Shown here piece after piece: positions 27,566 through 36,267 of a DNA stretch of 64,000 nt. The notes below the pieces were generated by a model, which searched no databases, had not been told where the DNA came from, and worked only from the letters and a program-made list of their open reading frames with translations. Made by a program: the position numbers and the translations under genes. Positions within the stretch are counted from its first letter, which is position 1; the number at the start of each line of letters is the position of its first letter. The DNA is taken from positions 3,162,001-3,226,000 of the forward strand of contig NZ_JAUSZI010000002.1 of assembly GCF_030817415.1 (NCBI RefSeq). Direction: 5' to 3'. The stretch is from Streptomyces umbrinus. Its GTDB lineage: Bacteria; Actinomycetota; Actinomycetes; Streptomycetales; Streptomycetaceae.

Positions 27566-28291
27566 ATGGGTGGTCGGCAGGTCCTGGCGGCTCGGAGGCT
27601 GCTCGCCGAGGCACTGGACGGCGAACTGCCCGAACACGAACGGGTGTTGGCGGCCCGCTCGGTCGTCGCCGAACTGGGTTCCCCCGACCGGCTGTTGGAG
27701 CTGACCGCCGAACTCGCCTCCGGTGAGGGCGACCCGGAGGGCTGCGCCCGCCTGTCGTACCGCCATGTCCTCGGCTTCGACAAGCTCCTGCTCATCGACG
27801 GCGGTCCGCACCACATGCTGCGCGCCCATCTGTGGCACGCGGGGCGTGGGGTGATCGGCAAGGAGGACATCCACAACCACCGTTCCCCGCTTGCCTCTTA
27901 CGTCGTGCGGGGGCGTCTGGCGATGGAGCTGTACGCGCCCCGGGAGGGCGGCAGTGTCGAGGCGGACCGCTACCGGGAGTCCCTGGCGGACGAGTCGGCC
28001 GACTGGCTGCTGGAGCCGACGGGACCGGCCCGGCTGCACCTCACGCAGGTCGCGGAGTACGCGGCGGGCAGCACCTACGCCCTGCCGGCGCACACCCTGC
28101 ACCGCGCGTGGTGCGACACGGCCGAGCCGACGGTGACGCTCTTCCTGGAGACGGGGAGCGGACGGCGGCAGCACACCGACGTGTTCACGGCGGCGGGGCC
28201 GCATCCGGGGTCGGTGCCGAAGGTGCCGCTCGACGTGGCCGACTATCTGGCCGAACTCGACGCGCTGGCGGAGCTGCTCAGAAGCTCGTGA
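27566..28291 (+). CDS. Cupin-fold protein paired with the alpha-toroid membrane protein
   Basis: A 241-residue protein. ATG 27566 follows AGGAGAAG; an earlier ATG (27542) overlaps the previous stop but lacks such a site. After a helical N-terminus, a cupin-like region has HLWHAGRGVIGKEDIHNHRS, YVVRGRLAMELY, and LPAHTLHRAW. The His-x-His and later His could bind a metal as in cysteine-dioxygenase-like cupins. No reaction can be assigned. The close spacing to the toroid gene suggests a conserved two-gene module. Its 3' end overlaps the convergent NUDIX gene by 14 bp. Confidence 0.7.
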   Translation: MGGRQVLAARRLLAEALDGELPEHERVLAARSVVAELGSPDRLLELTAELASGEGDPEGCARLSYRHVLGFDKLLLIDGGPHHMLRAHLWHAGRGVIGKEDIHNHRSPLASYVVRGRLAMELYAPREGGSVEADRYRESLADESADWLLEPTGPARLHLTQVAEYAAGSTYALPAHTLHRAWCDTAEPTVTLFLETGSGRRQHTDVFTAAGPHPGSVPKVPLDVADYLAELDALAELLRSS

Positions 28292-28700
28292 GGGCCTGTC
28301 GGACGATGTCCAGGTTGTACGCGTCGATGTCGACGCTGTCCAGCTCGGCGGGGCTCAGCCAGACGTACCGCTGATCCGGCTTCTGGAGGGTGATGTGCCA
28401 GGAGAGGGGCTTGACCAGGAAGTTGTCCTGCCAGTTCTTGATCTCGTGCCCTTGGTACTCACTCACGAACGATGATTCGCCGACCTTCCGGACGACCTCG
28501 CCGAGCAGGCCCGTCTCTTCCTTGAGCTCCCGCAGCACCCCGTCCTCGGGACTCTCGCCGGGCTCCAGCTTTCCGCAGGGAACGCCCCACACCAGGGGCA
28601 GGAACCGCTCGGTCTCACTGCGGCGCACCAACAGCACACGGCCTTCGTGCATCACGACGGCGGCCGCCAGTCGCTTGTCGCCGGGGATCTCCATGTCCAT
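28278..28700 (-). CDS. NUDIX hydrolase
   Basis: A 140-residue cytoplasmic pyrophosphatase. The NUDIX box is complete: GKLEPGESPEDGVLRELKEE followed by TGL, fitting G-x5-E-x7-REUxEExGU with the metal-binding glutamates. The N-terminal AAAVVMHEGRVLLVRRSE is the usual first strand pair. The size and the GVPCGKLEPGE wording place it among MutT/ADP-ribose-like hydrolases of unknown substrate. ATG 28700 and 28694 are both possible. It converges with the cupin gene, overlapping by 14 bp. Confidence 0.9.
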   Translation of the reverse strand: MDMEIPGDKRLAAAVVMHEGRVLLVRRSETERFLPLVWGVPCGKLEPGESPEDGVLRELKEETGLLGEVVRKVGESSFVSEYQGHEIKNWQDNFLVKPLSWHITLQKPDQRYVWLSPAELDSVDIDAYNLDIVRQALTSF

Positions 28701-28778
28701 GGTTCCTCGGTCCCTCGGTTCCTCGCCGGTCGGAGTCCACAGGGTTCTATACCCACGAAAACATCAACGCTACCAGGG

Positions 28779-29594
28779 TCACCCAAGGGTGTCCGGCCGT
28801 TGGGAGCCGGGCCGTACGAGCGCCTGCACCTCGCCGTACGTCGGTGCCGGCCCCTCGACGGACCGGCCCGCGCGGATCAGGGCCGCCGTCTCCACCGCCG
28901 CGCCCAGGGCCCTGCGGTAGAGGAGCGAGCCGAGGCTGATACGGCGTACGCCCAGGTCGGCGAGGGCGGGCACGGTCGGACCGGTGGGCGAGTAGAGGAT
29001 GTTGAGGGGAATGTCCAGGGTCTTCAACAGGGCGGTGATCCGGGACGGTTCGGAGAGGCCCGGGACGAACACGCCGTCGGCGCCCGCCTGTTGATAGGCG
29101 TCGAGGCGTCGGCTCGTGTCGTCCAAATCACCGGCGCCGCCATCGCCGTCGCCGCCCAGCCAGTGGGTGTCGGTCCGGGCGTTCACGAACAGGCCCGGTA
29201 CGGCGGACTTCACCGCCGCGATCTTCGCCGCGTGGAGTTCGAAGGGTGTCAGGGTGCCGTCGGGACGGCCGTCCTCCAGGTTGATGCCCACGGCCCCGAC
29301 GGCCACCAGCTCGCGGGACACCCCGGCGACCTCGTCCGGGTCGTCACTGAAACCGCCCTCGGCGTCGACCGAGAGGAGGAACGGGCCGCTGCTCAGCGCC
29401 AGGGCCAGATTGAGCGTCGCGTCACGGGTCGCCGCCGCCCCGTCGGGCAGTCCGGCGGCCGCGGCCACTCCCAGGCTGGTCGTGCCGACCGCCGCGAAGC
29501 CCTGGGCGGCCAGGGCCGCCGCCGAGGCGTGGTCCCAGGCGTTGGGAAGCAGCAGCGGGGCGTCGGCGTGGTGGAGTGCGGCGAAGGCTGTCAC
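28779..29594 (-). CDS. PEP-mutase/isocitrate lyase superfamily protein
   Basis: A 271-residue TIM-barrel protein. LLLPNAWDHASAAALAAQGF begins the barrel, LLSVDAEGGFSDDPDEV carries the metal-binding Asp/Glu, and VNARTDTHWLG follows. This matches the PEP mutase-like branch (PF13714). Members cleave or rearrange C-C or P-C bonds in small acids, but most Streptomyces copies are uncharacterised. GTG 29594 overlaps the DinB-like stop (GTGA), so it is translated second in that pair. No phosphonate genes are nearby, so phosphonate synthesis is not suggested. Confidence 0.82.
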   Translation of the reverse strand: MTAFAALHHADAPLLLPNAWDHASAAALAAQGFAAVGTTSLGVAAAAGLPDGAAATRDATLNLALALSSGPFLLSVDAEGGFSDDPDEVAGVSRELVAVGAVGINLEDGRPDGTLTPFELHAAKIAAVKSAVPGLFVNARTDTHWLGGDGDGGAGDLDDTSRRLDAYQQAGADGVFVPGLSEPSRITALLKTLDIPLNILYSPTGPTVPALADLGVRRISLGSLLYRRALGAAVETAALIRAGRSVEGPAPTYGEVQALVRPGSQRPDTLG

Positions 29595-30109
29595 GGCGTG
29601 CCGCCCAGGTCTCCCACGGCGTCGGCGTAGTACGTGGATCCCGTGAGGTGGAAGGCGAGTTGACGGAAGGTCCAGCCCTCTCCGGGCGAGTGGTCGAGCT
29701 GTTCCTCGGTGAGCGCGGACAACCGGTTCGCCCACATCCGGGCCAGCCGGCCGAGCCTGCTGCGGGCCTCGTCCAGGTCCTCCTGGGTGAAGGGCGCGAG
29801 ATCGGCCGGTGTGGTGGTCGCGGAGGCGTGCCAGTGGTCGGGCAGCGGGCGCTCGCCGACGAGCCGTGCCTCCAGTTCGGCGAGGTGGTCGACCAGGTGG
29901 TCGGCGACCCTGCGGACGGCCTTGTGCGGGGTGTAGACACGGTCGTCGACGTGGGCGGGCGTCCCGTCCCAGGCGGTCCAGGTCGCGGCCAGGGCGAGGA
30001 CGTGGTCGACCATGGCGGTGACCGCTTCCGCCGGGTTGCGGTCGTCGGTGGCCGGGGCGTCGTACCCGGAGGCCGCAGGTGCCGCGGTGCGTGCTTCGGA
30101 CGTGGTCAT
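29591..30109 (-). CDS. DinB-like four-helix protein
   Basis: A 172-residue protein of the DinB/MDMPI-like helical-bundle group. Visible features are the helix with TAMVDHVLALAATWT, KAVRRVADHLVDHLAELEAR with the HLVDH metal-type motif, and the closing WTFRQLAFHLTGSTYYADAV with a conserved His. The superfamily includes mycothiol- and bacillithiol-dependent transferases, which bind a metal through three histidines. It is coupled to the PEP-mutase-like gene downstream. A thiol-dependent detoxification role is possible but not shown. Confidence 0.78.
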   Translation of the reverse strand: MTTSEARTAAPAASGYDAPATDDRNPAEAVTAMVDHVLALAATWTAWDGTPAHVDDRVYTPHKAVRRVADHLVDHLAELEARLVGERPLPDHWHASATTTPADLAPFTQEDLDEARSRLGRLARMWANRLSALTEEQLDHSPGEGWTFRQLAFHLTGSTYYADAVGDLGGTP

Positions 30110-30262
30110 ACGGCAACGCTAGGGGCGGAACGCTTCGGTACTCGCCGAACAGTCCGGGACCCGGAGGCGGACCCGCTCCCTCCGTGCAACCCCTGCCGGG
30201 ACTCGGGCGTCTCAACCAGCGCCGGGCACCCCTGCGTGCCCGGTACGGGGGAGGACGGCGCG

Positions 30263-30685
30263 ATGGCCGACAAGGGGAAACACGGATTCGTCCGGAGCGT
30301 GCGCCGGTTCTTCTGGCTGCCCCGGGACATGCCACGCCGTCCGGCCGCGGCGATGCCCCTGGTGCGGGCGTGGCTGTTCGCGCTGGCTGTGGGGGCCCTC
30401 TTCGCGGTGTTCACCCCGGACGACGATGTCCTGACGCCGTCGATCATGACGGTCGTCGTGTGGGTGGCCACGCTCGACGACGTGATCAAAGGTGTGCGGC
30501 ACCGCTGGCCGGCCTTCCTGATCTCGTGGGCCGTCGGCTGGGGTCTCGCCCGGCTCCTGTCCGTGAAGCTGCCGGGTCTCGGCGATTCCCACTGGGACGA
30601 GTTCGCCGCCTTCGCTCCGGCGACGGCGGTGTCCGTGGTCATGTTCGTCGAGATCACCCGGCTGCCCCAGAACCGACACCTGTGA
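30263..30685 (+). CDS. Small membrane protein of unknown function
   Basis: A 140-residue protein starting at ATG 30263 behind GGGGGAGGAC. A basic N-terminus (KGKHGFVRSVRRFFWLPRDM) leads to three or four hydrophobic segments (AWLFALAVGALFAVF; IMTVVVWVATLDDVI; FLISWAVGWGLARLL; AFAPATAVSVVMFVEIT). I do not recognise the family. It faces away from the DinB-like gene and converges with the DUF2264 gene, 9 bp away, so it stands alone as a transcription unit. Confidence 0.7.
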   Translation: MADKGKHGFVRSVRRFFWLPRDMPRRPAAAMPLVRAWLFALAVGALFAVFTPDDDVLTPSIMTVVVWVATLDDVIKGVRHRWPAFLISWAVGWGLARLLSVKLPGLGDSHWDEFAAFAPATAVSVVMFVEITRLPQNRHL

Positions 30686-30694
30686 CCCGCGCGC

Positions 30695-32425
30695 TCAGAC
30701 GCCCGGCCGCTCGGTGCCGACCGTGACCGCGCCGTCGTCCAGCCGGGCCCGTACCTCGCGCCCACCGCTCCAGCAGGCATGGATCTCGTTCGTCCCGTCC
30801 ACGACGGTCAAGGTCACAGACTCCTCCAGCGGGACCGGATCCGGCTCGGCGGTGAGACGGGCGAGCGCGACGAAGACGGTGTCGGTTGCGGCCGTGACAC
30901 CGGTCAAGCCGTCGGACGATGCGCTCAACAGACCGTGAATGGGCCGGAGTTCGGCTTGTGCGCCACTCTCCCCGGTCGCCCACCCAGTGACCCGTACCGC
31001 CGTGCCCTCCGGCGCGGCCGACACCCGGAACGCCCGTACCTCCACCGCGCCCTCGGCCAGCACGAGGCTCGTGACGCGGGCACCGGAGGCCGTCGTGTGC
31101 CGGGAGGCCACCCAGCCCTCGCCGACACCCAACGGCTCGATGCCGGTGCGGCTCGGGTCGTCTCCGACGATCACGCTGTTGTCGTACGACGTTGAGGGCG
31201 TCGTCACCGTCGAGTACGCGAGCCGTGTGTAGTACGGGTCGTAGCGGACGTCCTCGCTGCCGTGGTTGTGGAGGCGGACCAGACCGTCCGAACTCGTGGA
31301 CTGCAGAAGCCAGTTGGGCGGGCCGATCGGGTGGGACTCGTCAGCCCGGTCCGCCGGTCGAGGCTCCTCTGTCGCAGTCCACACCTCGTGGTCCGGCGGG
31401 AGCAGCAGGCCGAGGAAGCCCTTGCTCGCCCAGTACGGGGAGGCGGGGCCCGAATAGCCTTGCAGGACGGCCGAGTCGGGGCCGTGCCAGCCGAGGGTGA
31501 GCAGGCCGTGGCCGTCGACGGCTCCCCGGTCGAGGAAGTACTTCAGCGCGCCGGACCCCAGTCGCCGCGTCCCGCCCGGCGACAGGGGCGTACGGCCGGT
31601 GAGCGCGCCGAGCCAGAGGGGCGCGGTCGTCGCGAAGCGGTAGGTCAGTGAGCGGCCCTGGTGCATCGGCGCACCGTCGCCGCCGAACAGGCGGGCGTAG
31701 TCCGCGAGATGGGCCGAGAGACGGCCGCCGTAGAGGTCCAGCAGCCGCTCGTCGTCGGCCAGCCAGGCGTGCAGCACCGGGTACAGGTGCATGGCCCAGC
31801 CGTTGTAGTAGTCGAAGGCGCGCCCGTCGCCGTCGGTGTACCAGCCGTCGCCGACGTACCACTGCTCGATGCGGTCGAGGCCCCGGTCGATCGCGGCACG
31901 GGACAGCGTGGGCTCGTACCCGATGTCCTCCAGGAAGCCGCCGACCGTCACCGGGAACAACTCCCAGTTGCAGGGCCAGGGTTCGGCCGTCAGCGCGTCG
32001 CCGAGCCAGGCCGCGGCCCGCTGCCGTACTCCGTCGTCGAGGCGGTCCCAGAGGAGGGGCCGGGTGAGGCGCAGGGCGAGGGCGATGGAGGCGGCCTCGA
32101 CGAGGGGCTGGCTGCGGTCCTCGATGCGCGGCCAGATGCCGGCCGTTCCGGCGGCGAGGCCTTCGGCATACCGTTCCAGGGCCTTCTCGTCGCGGCGGAA
32201 GGCCGCCAGCATCAGCGTACGGGCGTATCCCTCCAGGCCGTCGGAGAGGCGGCCCGACCAGCTCGTGTGCTCGCCGGGCAGGTGATAGAGGGCGCGGTCC
32301 TCGGTCGCGTACGGCTCCACGGCCGCGAGCAGGGAGTCGGCCGCCGCCTCCCAGTGCGCGCGTGTGTAGCCGGTGTGCGGGCTGAGGGCGCGGTCCTCGG
32401 GGATTCCGGCGGGGCCTGCGGACAT
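30695..32425 (-). CDS. DUF2264-family protein (probable polysaccharide-degrading accessory)
   Basis: A 576-residue protein matching DUF2264, an (alpha/alpha)6-barrel family seen in pectin and glycan degradation loci. ATG 32425 follows AGGAAG. The core runs about residues 15-370 (SWSGRLSDGLEGYARTLMLA, RAFDYYNGWAMHLYPVL, GAPMHQGRSLTYRF) and a beta-rich C-terminal domain follows. The pattern of aromatic and acidic residues suggests a glycan-binding cleft, like unsaturated glucuronyl hydrolases, but the catalytic residues are unassigned. No signal peptide is seen, so it may act on imported oligosaccharides. It ends a run of four same-strand glycan genes. Confidence 0.82.
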   Translation of the reverse strand: MSAGPAGIPEDRALSPHTGYTRAHWEAAADSLLAAVEPYATEDRALYHLPGEHTSWSGRLSDGLEGYARTLMLAAFRRDEKALERYAEGLAAGTAGIWPRIEDRSQPLVEAASIALALRLTRPLLWDRLDDGVRQRAAAWLGDALTAEPWPCNWELFPVTVGGFLEDIGYEPTLSRAAIDRGLDRIEQWYVGDGWYTDGDGRAFDYYNGWAMHLYPVLHAWLADDERLLDLYGGRLSAHLADYARLFGGDGAPMHQGRSLTYRFATTAPLWLGALTGRTPLSPGGTRRLGSGALKYFLDRGAVDGHGLLTLGWHGPDSAVLQGYSGPASPYWASKGFLGLLLPPDHEVWTATEEPRPADRADESHPIGPPNWLLQSTSSDGLVRLHNHGSEDVRYDPYYTRLAYSTVTTPSTSYDNSVIVGDDPSRTGIEPLGVGEGWVASRHTTASGARVTSLVLAEGAVEVRAFRVSAAPEGTAVRVTGWATGESGAQAELRPIHGLLSASSDGLTGVTAATDTVFVALARLTAEPDPVPLEESVTLTVVDGTNEIHACWSGGREVRARLDDGAVTVGTERPGV

Positions 32426-32508
32426 CGGTCGGGCTTCCTGTCTCGCTCGGGTGGAATGTGTGTACCTGGGACGCCCCGGTTCCGGACGGGACGCCCCAGG
32501 AGTCCAGC

Positions 32509-33564
32509 TCACCTCACCAGGCGCTCGGGCACCAGGTGTTGGGCAAGTAGTTCGTCGCGGACGAGTTCCGCGTACGCCGTCGCGCCGTACGCGGAGGTGT
32601 GCGTGTTGTCCCTTTTCTCGTTGTAGAGGTAGAGCGCCTTGGAGCCCTCGACACCCAGTGACTCGACCAGGGCCTTCGTCCTGGCCGTGAGGTCGATGAG
32701 CGGCACGTCGCGGGCGGCGGCGACCGAGCGGGTGACGGCCGGATGGTCGACGCCCAGGCCGTTCACCAGCAGGGCCGTGCCGTTGTTGAGAGTGCCGTCA
32801 CTGTTGAACCAGCGGCGGACGATCGGAGTGACCAGAACCGGTCGGCCACCCTTGTCCCGTACGCCCGCGACGAGCGTTTCGAGGTTCGCGCGGTACGTCG
32901 CCTCGTCGGTCTGCTTGTCGTTGTGGGCCAGCTGGATGAGAACGAGGTCACCCTTGCGGATCAACGGCTGGACGGTCCCGAAGAGCCGCGGGTCGGCGAG
33001 GTAGGTGACCGTACTCTCCCCGGAATCCCCGTAGTTGGCGACCGAGACGCCCTTGCGAAGGTACTGCGGAAGTTGCTGGCCCCAGCCGGAGTAGGGGTCA
33101 CCCGGCTGATCGCAGACCGTCGAGTCACCGACGAGGAAGATCTGGCGGGTGTGCCGGACGGCGGCCGGAGTGACCCGGATGTCGGCGAGCGCGGGCGCCG
33201 AGCCGCCGACGACCAGGTCGAGACCGGGCGTGCCCTCGGCTCCGGTGGGTTCACCCTCGGGCGTGCGGACGTTCACGGTGAAGGTGCGGGTCACCGCCTC
33301 GCCCGCCCCGGTGGGCGTCTCGGCGAGCAGGGTGCGCCGCGTCTCACCGGTGATGCCGGTGCTCGCCGCGGTGTCACCGCCGAGCCGGACACGCACGTCG
33401 TACGTGCCGGGCGCGACGTCGAAGTGGCATGCCGTCGCGGTGCAGTTCGCCATCCCCATACCCGTCCCCGTCCCCGTCCCGCGGCCGTGTGCCTGGGCCG
33501 GGACGGCGGACAGAGCCGTGGCGGTGGTCAGCGCGGCCAGCAGGGTGATCGTCATGCGTCTCAA
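32509..33564 (-). CDS. Secreted SGNH esterase, rhamnogalacturonan acetylesterase-like
   Basis: A 351-residue exported enzyme. Start TTG 33564 has GAGGAG five bases before it and gives a good signal peptide (MRRMTITLLAALTTATALSA, VPAQA); ATG 33555 is the alternative. After a beta-rich N-terminal domain (about 40-135), the SGNH blocks appear: FLVGDSTVCD (nucleophile), GDSGEST, LAHND, and DNTHTSAYG (Asp/His). This fits the CE12 rhamnogalacturonan acetylesterase family, which removes acetyl groups from pectin backbones. A GTGTGTG run after the signal is coded by a short hexanucleotide repeat near 33460. It lies among the GH43 genes. Confidence 0.85.
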   Translation of the reverse strand: MRRMTITLLAALTTATALSAVPAQAHGRGTGTGTGMGMANCTATACHFDVAPGTYDVRVRLGGDTAASTGITGETRRTLLAETPTGAGEAVTRTFTVNVRTPEGEPTGAEGTPGLDLVVGGSAPALADIRVTPAAVRHTRQIFLVGDSTVCDQPGDPYSGWGQQLPQYLRKGVSVANYGDSGESTVTYLADPRLFGTVQPLIRKGDLVLIQLAHNDKQTDEATYRANLETLVAGVRDKGGRPVLVTPIVRRWFNSDGTLNNGTALLVNGLGVDHPAVTRSVAAARDVPLIDLTARTKALVESLGVEGSKALYLYNEKRDNTHTSAYGATAYAELVRDELLAQHLVPERLVR

Positions 33565-33582
33565 CGCGACTCCTCAATTCCC

Positions 33583-34995
33583 TCAAGTCCCTCGGGTCCA
33601 CTGCTGGTTGGTCGCCCCGTTGCACGTGTACGTGATGATCGCGGCGGAGTCGGCGGTGGAAGCGCCGTTCACGTCAAGGCACTCGCCGCTCGCGCGGGAC
33701 GTGATGGTCACGTAGGAGCCGCTGGTGGTGAGCGACCACTGCTGGCTGGTCGCCGAGGAGCTGCAGTTCTCCTGGGTGACGGTGTTGGCGTTCTCCTGGA
33801 CGCACAGGGAGCTGCCTCGGACGTTCAGTTGGTAGTAGCCGCTGCCCAGGGACTTGAACCAGTACTTCTGGTTGTTGCCGCCGTTGCAGGTGTACTGCTT
33901 GATCTGGGCGCCCGCCCACAGCGACTGGCTGGTCACGTCGGCGCACTTGGAGGAGTGGCGGGCGATCAGCGTGTTGTAGGCGGCGCTCGTTCCGGTGACC
34001 GTCCCGGCGGTCGTGTCGACGGTGACCTCCGGGGACCAGGACATGGACATCGTGGTCGAACTCGGGAAGGTCAACGGCAGCCACACATAACGGGAGTCGT
34101 TGACCGTGCCGCCGAACGCGTTGCCCCAGCGGTCGCCCATGTAGAGGTACGAGGTGCCCGAACTCCCCTGTACGGGAAGGACGTACGCGGTCTGCGAGCC
34201 GTAGGTCGTCGAGTCGCCGACGTTCGTCATCGCCGTCCAGGGGCCCGCGATCGAGGTCGCCGTGGCGTACTGCTGCTGGTTGGGGTTCCAGCCAGTCGCG
34301 CCCGAAGTCAGCATGAAATAGACGCCGTTGCGCTTGAAGAGGGCCGGTGCCTCGCGGTGGCCGCCGTGCCAGGGGTCCGCGACCAGGCTCGCGATGCCCG
34401 TGTAGTCGGCGGTCAGGCGGTAGATCTGGAGGTCGTAGTTCTCACGGGCTGCCGAGATCATGTAGCCGGCGCCGTCGGTGTCCACGAATACCGTGATGTC
34501 ACGGGACATGTGCGTGCCGAGCGGCCGGAAGCTGCCCTGCCAGGTGTAGTTGCCGTCGACCGTGTCCGACACGGCGACCGCCGCGCGGGCCTCGCCGTAG
34601 TCGACGCCGTTCTCCTTGTGCATCCACATCACGAACTTGCCGGTGGACGCGTTGTACATGACCTTCGGCCGCTCGATGTTCGCGGTCGCCAGTTCCGGGT
34701 CGCTCGCCTCGGTGAGGACGTGGTTGCGGAACTCCCAGTTCTTCAGGTCCGTCGAGCGGTAGGCGTCCACGTACCGGAAGGTGTTGTCGGTGTTCCGGTT
34801 CTCGCCGAACCAGTAGTAGTACGTGCCGACCTTGATGACCCCGCCGCCGTGCGCGTGCAGGGGGTTCCCGCTGGTGTCGGTGAACTGCGTGCCGTTGGTG
34901 ACGGTCTGGGGTGCCGCCTGGGCCGGACCGGCCGTGACGAGTGCGCCGGCCAGCGCCAGACAGAGGGCCAGGAGTACCGCGTACGCACGTCTCAT
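33583..34995 (-). CDS. Secreted GH43 enzyme with ricin-type lectin domain, exo-1,3-galactanase-like
   Basis: A 470-residue exported glycosidase. ATG 34995 gives the signal peptide MRRAYAVLLALCLALAGALV ending PAQA; a GTG at 35004 overlaps the upstream stop. The catalytic five-blade propeller covers about residues 35-320. HAHGGGVIKVGTYYYWFGEN is close to GH43 subfamily 24 exo-beta-1,3-galactanases, which attack arabinogalactan main chains. Residues about 330-470 form a ricin B/CBM13 lectin with three repeats and QxW motifs (NNQKYWF, SQQWSL, NQQWTRG). It is two bases from the next GH43 gene and acts outside the cell. Confidence 0.87.
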   Translation of the reverse strand: MRRAYAVLLALCLALAGALVTAGPAQAAPQTVTNGTQFTDTSGNPLHAHGGGVIKVGTYYYWFGENRNTDNTFRYVDAYRSTDLKNWEFRNHVLTEASDPELATANIERPKVMYNASTGKFVMWMHKENGVDYGEARAAVAVSDTVDGNYTWQGSFRPLGTHMSRDITVFVDTDGAGYMISAARENYDLQIYRLTADYTGIASLVADPWHGGHREAPALFKRNGVYFMLTSGATGWNPNQQQYATATSIAGPWTAMTNVGDSTTYGSQTAYVLPVQGSSGTSYLYMGDRWGNAFGGTVNDSRYVWLPLTFPSSTTMSMSWSPEVTVDTTAGTVTGTSAAYNTLIARHSSKCADVTSQSLWAGAQIKQYTCNGGNNQKYWFKSLGSGYYQLNVRGSSLCVQENANTVTQENCSSSATSQQWSLTTSGSYVTITSRASGECLDVNGASTADSAAIITYTCNGATNQQWTRGT

Positions 34996-34996
34996 C

Positions 34997-36091
34997 TCAG
35001 ACACTCTCCTTCGAGGTGTCGGCCACGGGGATGCCGAAGTCGGGGGTGCCGTCGGGCTTCCAGCCGAGCCGTTGAATGCGGGTGTGCCGGTTGGGGTCGT
35101 TCAGCGGGTCGCCGACGATGTCCTTGTACTGGCGGGCGTGGTAGACGAGGACATCGGTGCGGCCGTCCTCGGCGACGGTGAAGCTGTTGTGGCCCGGGCC
35201 GTACTGCTTGGTGGTGTCGTTGCTCGTGAAGACGGGGGTCGGCGACTTGGACCAGTTCGCGGGGTCCATGAGGTCGCTGCGGGCGTCGGCGGTCAGCAGG
35301 CCCATGCAGTAGTTGAAGTCGGTGGCGCTCGCCGAGTAGGACATGAAGACACGGCCGTTGCGCTTGATGACCGACGGCCCTTCGTTGACCTTGAAGCCGA
35401 TTACTTCCCAGGGCAACTCCGGAGTGGTGAGCCGGACCTGAGGTCCCGTCAGAGTCAGCGGATCCGCCATCTCGGACAGCCAGACCGCGGTGTTGTTGTC
35501 CATGCCGGGCTCGTGCTGCGCCCAGGACAGGTACCGGGTCCCCCGGTGGGTGAAGGTGGTGGCGTCGAGGGAGAAGGTCTCCCAGGCCGTCTTCAGCTGG
35601 CCCTTCTCGACCCACTCCCCGCGGAAGGGGTCACGGCTCGCGTTCTCCAGCACCCAGATGCGGATGGCCCAGATGTCGTTCGCGGGCGCGGCGGCGAAGT
35701 AGACGTACCACTTGCCGTCGATGTGGTGGATCTCCGGCGCCCAGATGTGCGCACCCATGTCACCGCTCGCGTGCTTCGTCCAGATCACGGACTCGGCGGC
35801 CCCGGTCAGCCCGCGCAGGGTCCGGGAGCGGCGCAGGATGATCCGGTCGTACTCGGGGGCCGTGGCCGTGAAGTAGTAGTGGCCGTCCCGGTGTCGGTGG
35901 ATGTGCGGGTCGGCGCGGTTGCGGACGAGCGGGTTGATGTACCGGCCGCCCCGTCCGGCCCCGTCGGCGGCGGCCTCGGCGACTGCGCCCCCGACCCCGG
36001 GTACGGCCGTGAGCGCGCCCGCTGCGACGGCGCCCCTCAAAAGGAGTCTGCGGCTGGGGACTTCGGACGGGTCGACGTCATTGCGGCTCAT
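34997..36091 (-). CDS. Tat-exported GH43 enzyme, arabinofuranosidase/arabinanase-like
   Basis: A 364-residue glycosidase. The N-terminus has a twin-arginine signal (SRRLLLRGAVAAGALTAVPG). The propeller core shows the GH43 catalytic triad regions: NPLVRNRADPHIHRH (general base Asp), WAPEIHH (pKa modulator area), and FKVNEGPSVIKRNG (acid Glu). The sequence resembles family 43 members that release arabinose from arabinan or arabinogalactan side chains. It is the first gene of the four-gene minus-strand run, so side-chain removal, galactan cleavage and deacetylation are expressed together. Exact linkage specificity is not visible. Confidence 0.87.
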   Translation of the reverse strand: MSRNDVDPSEVPSRRLLLRGAVAAGALTAVPGVGGAVAEAAADGAGRGGRYINPLVRNRADPHIHRHRDGHYYFTATAPEYDRIILRRSRTLRGLTGAAESVIWTKHASGDMGAHIWAPEIHHIDGKWYVYFAAAPANDIWAIRIWVLENASRDPFRGEWVEKGQLKTAWETFSLDATTFTHRGTRYLSWAQHEPGMDNNTAVWLSEMADPLTLTGPQVRLTTPELPWEVIGFKVNEGPSVIKRNGRVFMSYSASATDFNYCMGLLTADARSDLMDPANWSKSPTPVFTSNDTTKQYGPGHNSFTVAEDGRTDVLVYHARQYKDIVGDPLNDPNRHTRIQRLGWKPDGTPDFGIPVADTSKESV

Positions 36092-36112
36092 GCGTGTGCC
36101 CCTCCACGCTCA

Positions 36113-36231
36113 TGTTCACAATTTCGAACAACATCTGACATTAAGAAACGCCGAAACCGTAAGGGTGCGTTCCGGGGAGGTCAACGGTTCGGGAGAGAAC
36201 CGGGGAGCGAAACTTTTGCGACCGAAGTTTC
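36113..36231. promoter_or_regulatory. Two operator-like dyads between the GH43 operon and the beta-strand-rich wall protein gene
   Basis: TGTTC-N8-GAACA spans 36113-36130, just outside the GH43 start. GAAACTT-N9-AAGTTTC spans 36209-36231 near the divergent gene, and its left half reads CGAAACTTTTG, one mismatch from the CGAAANTTTCG palindromes near the LacI gene at 48052. Both are candidate repressor sites for the glycan genes. Confidence 0.5.
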
Positions 36232-36267
36232 TGTTATCGGCCCCCGCCCGAACCCGTCTCCACGGAC

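Noticed and set aside
28779..29594. Phosphonate biosynthesis hinted at by the PEP-mutase-like gene
   Set aside because: It belongs to the broad PF13714 branch and no phosphonopyruvate decarboxylase or related gene is nearby.
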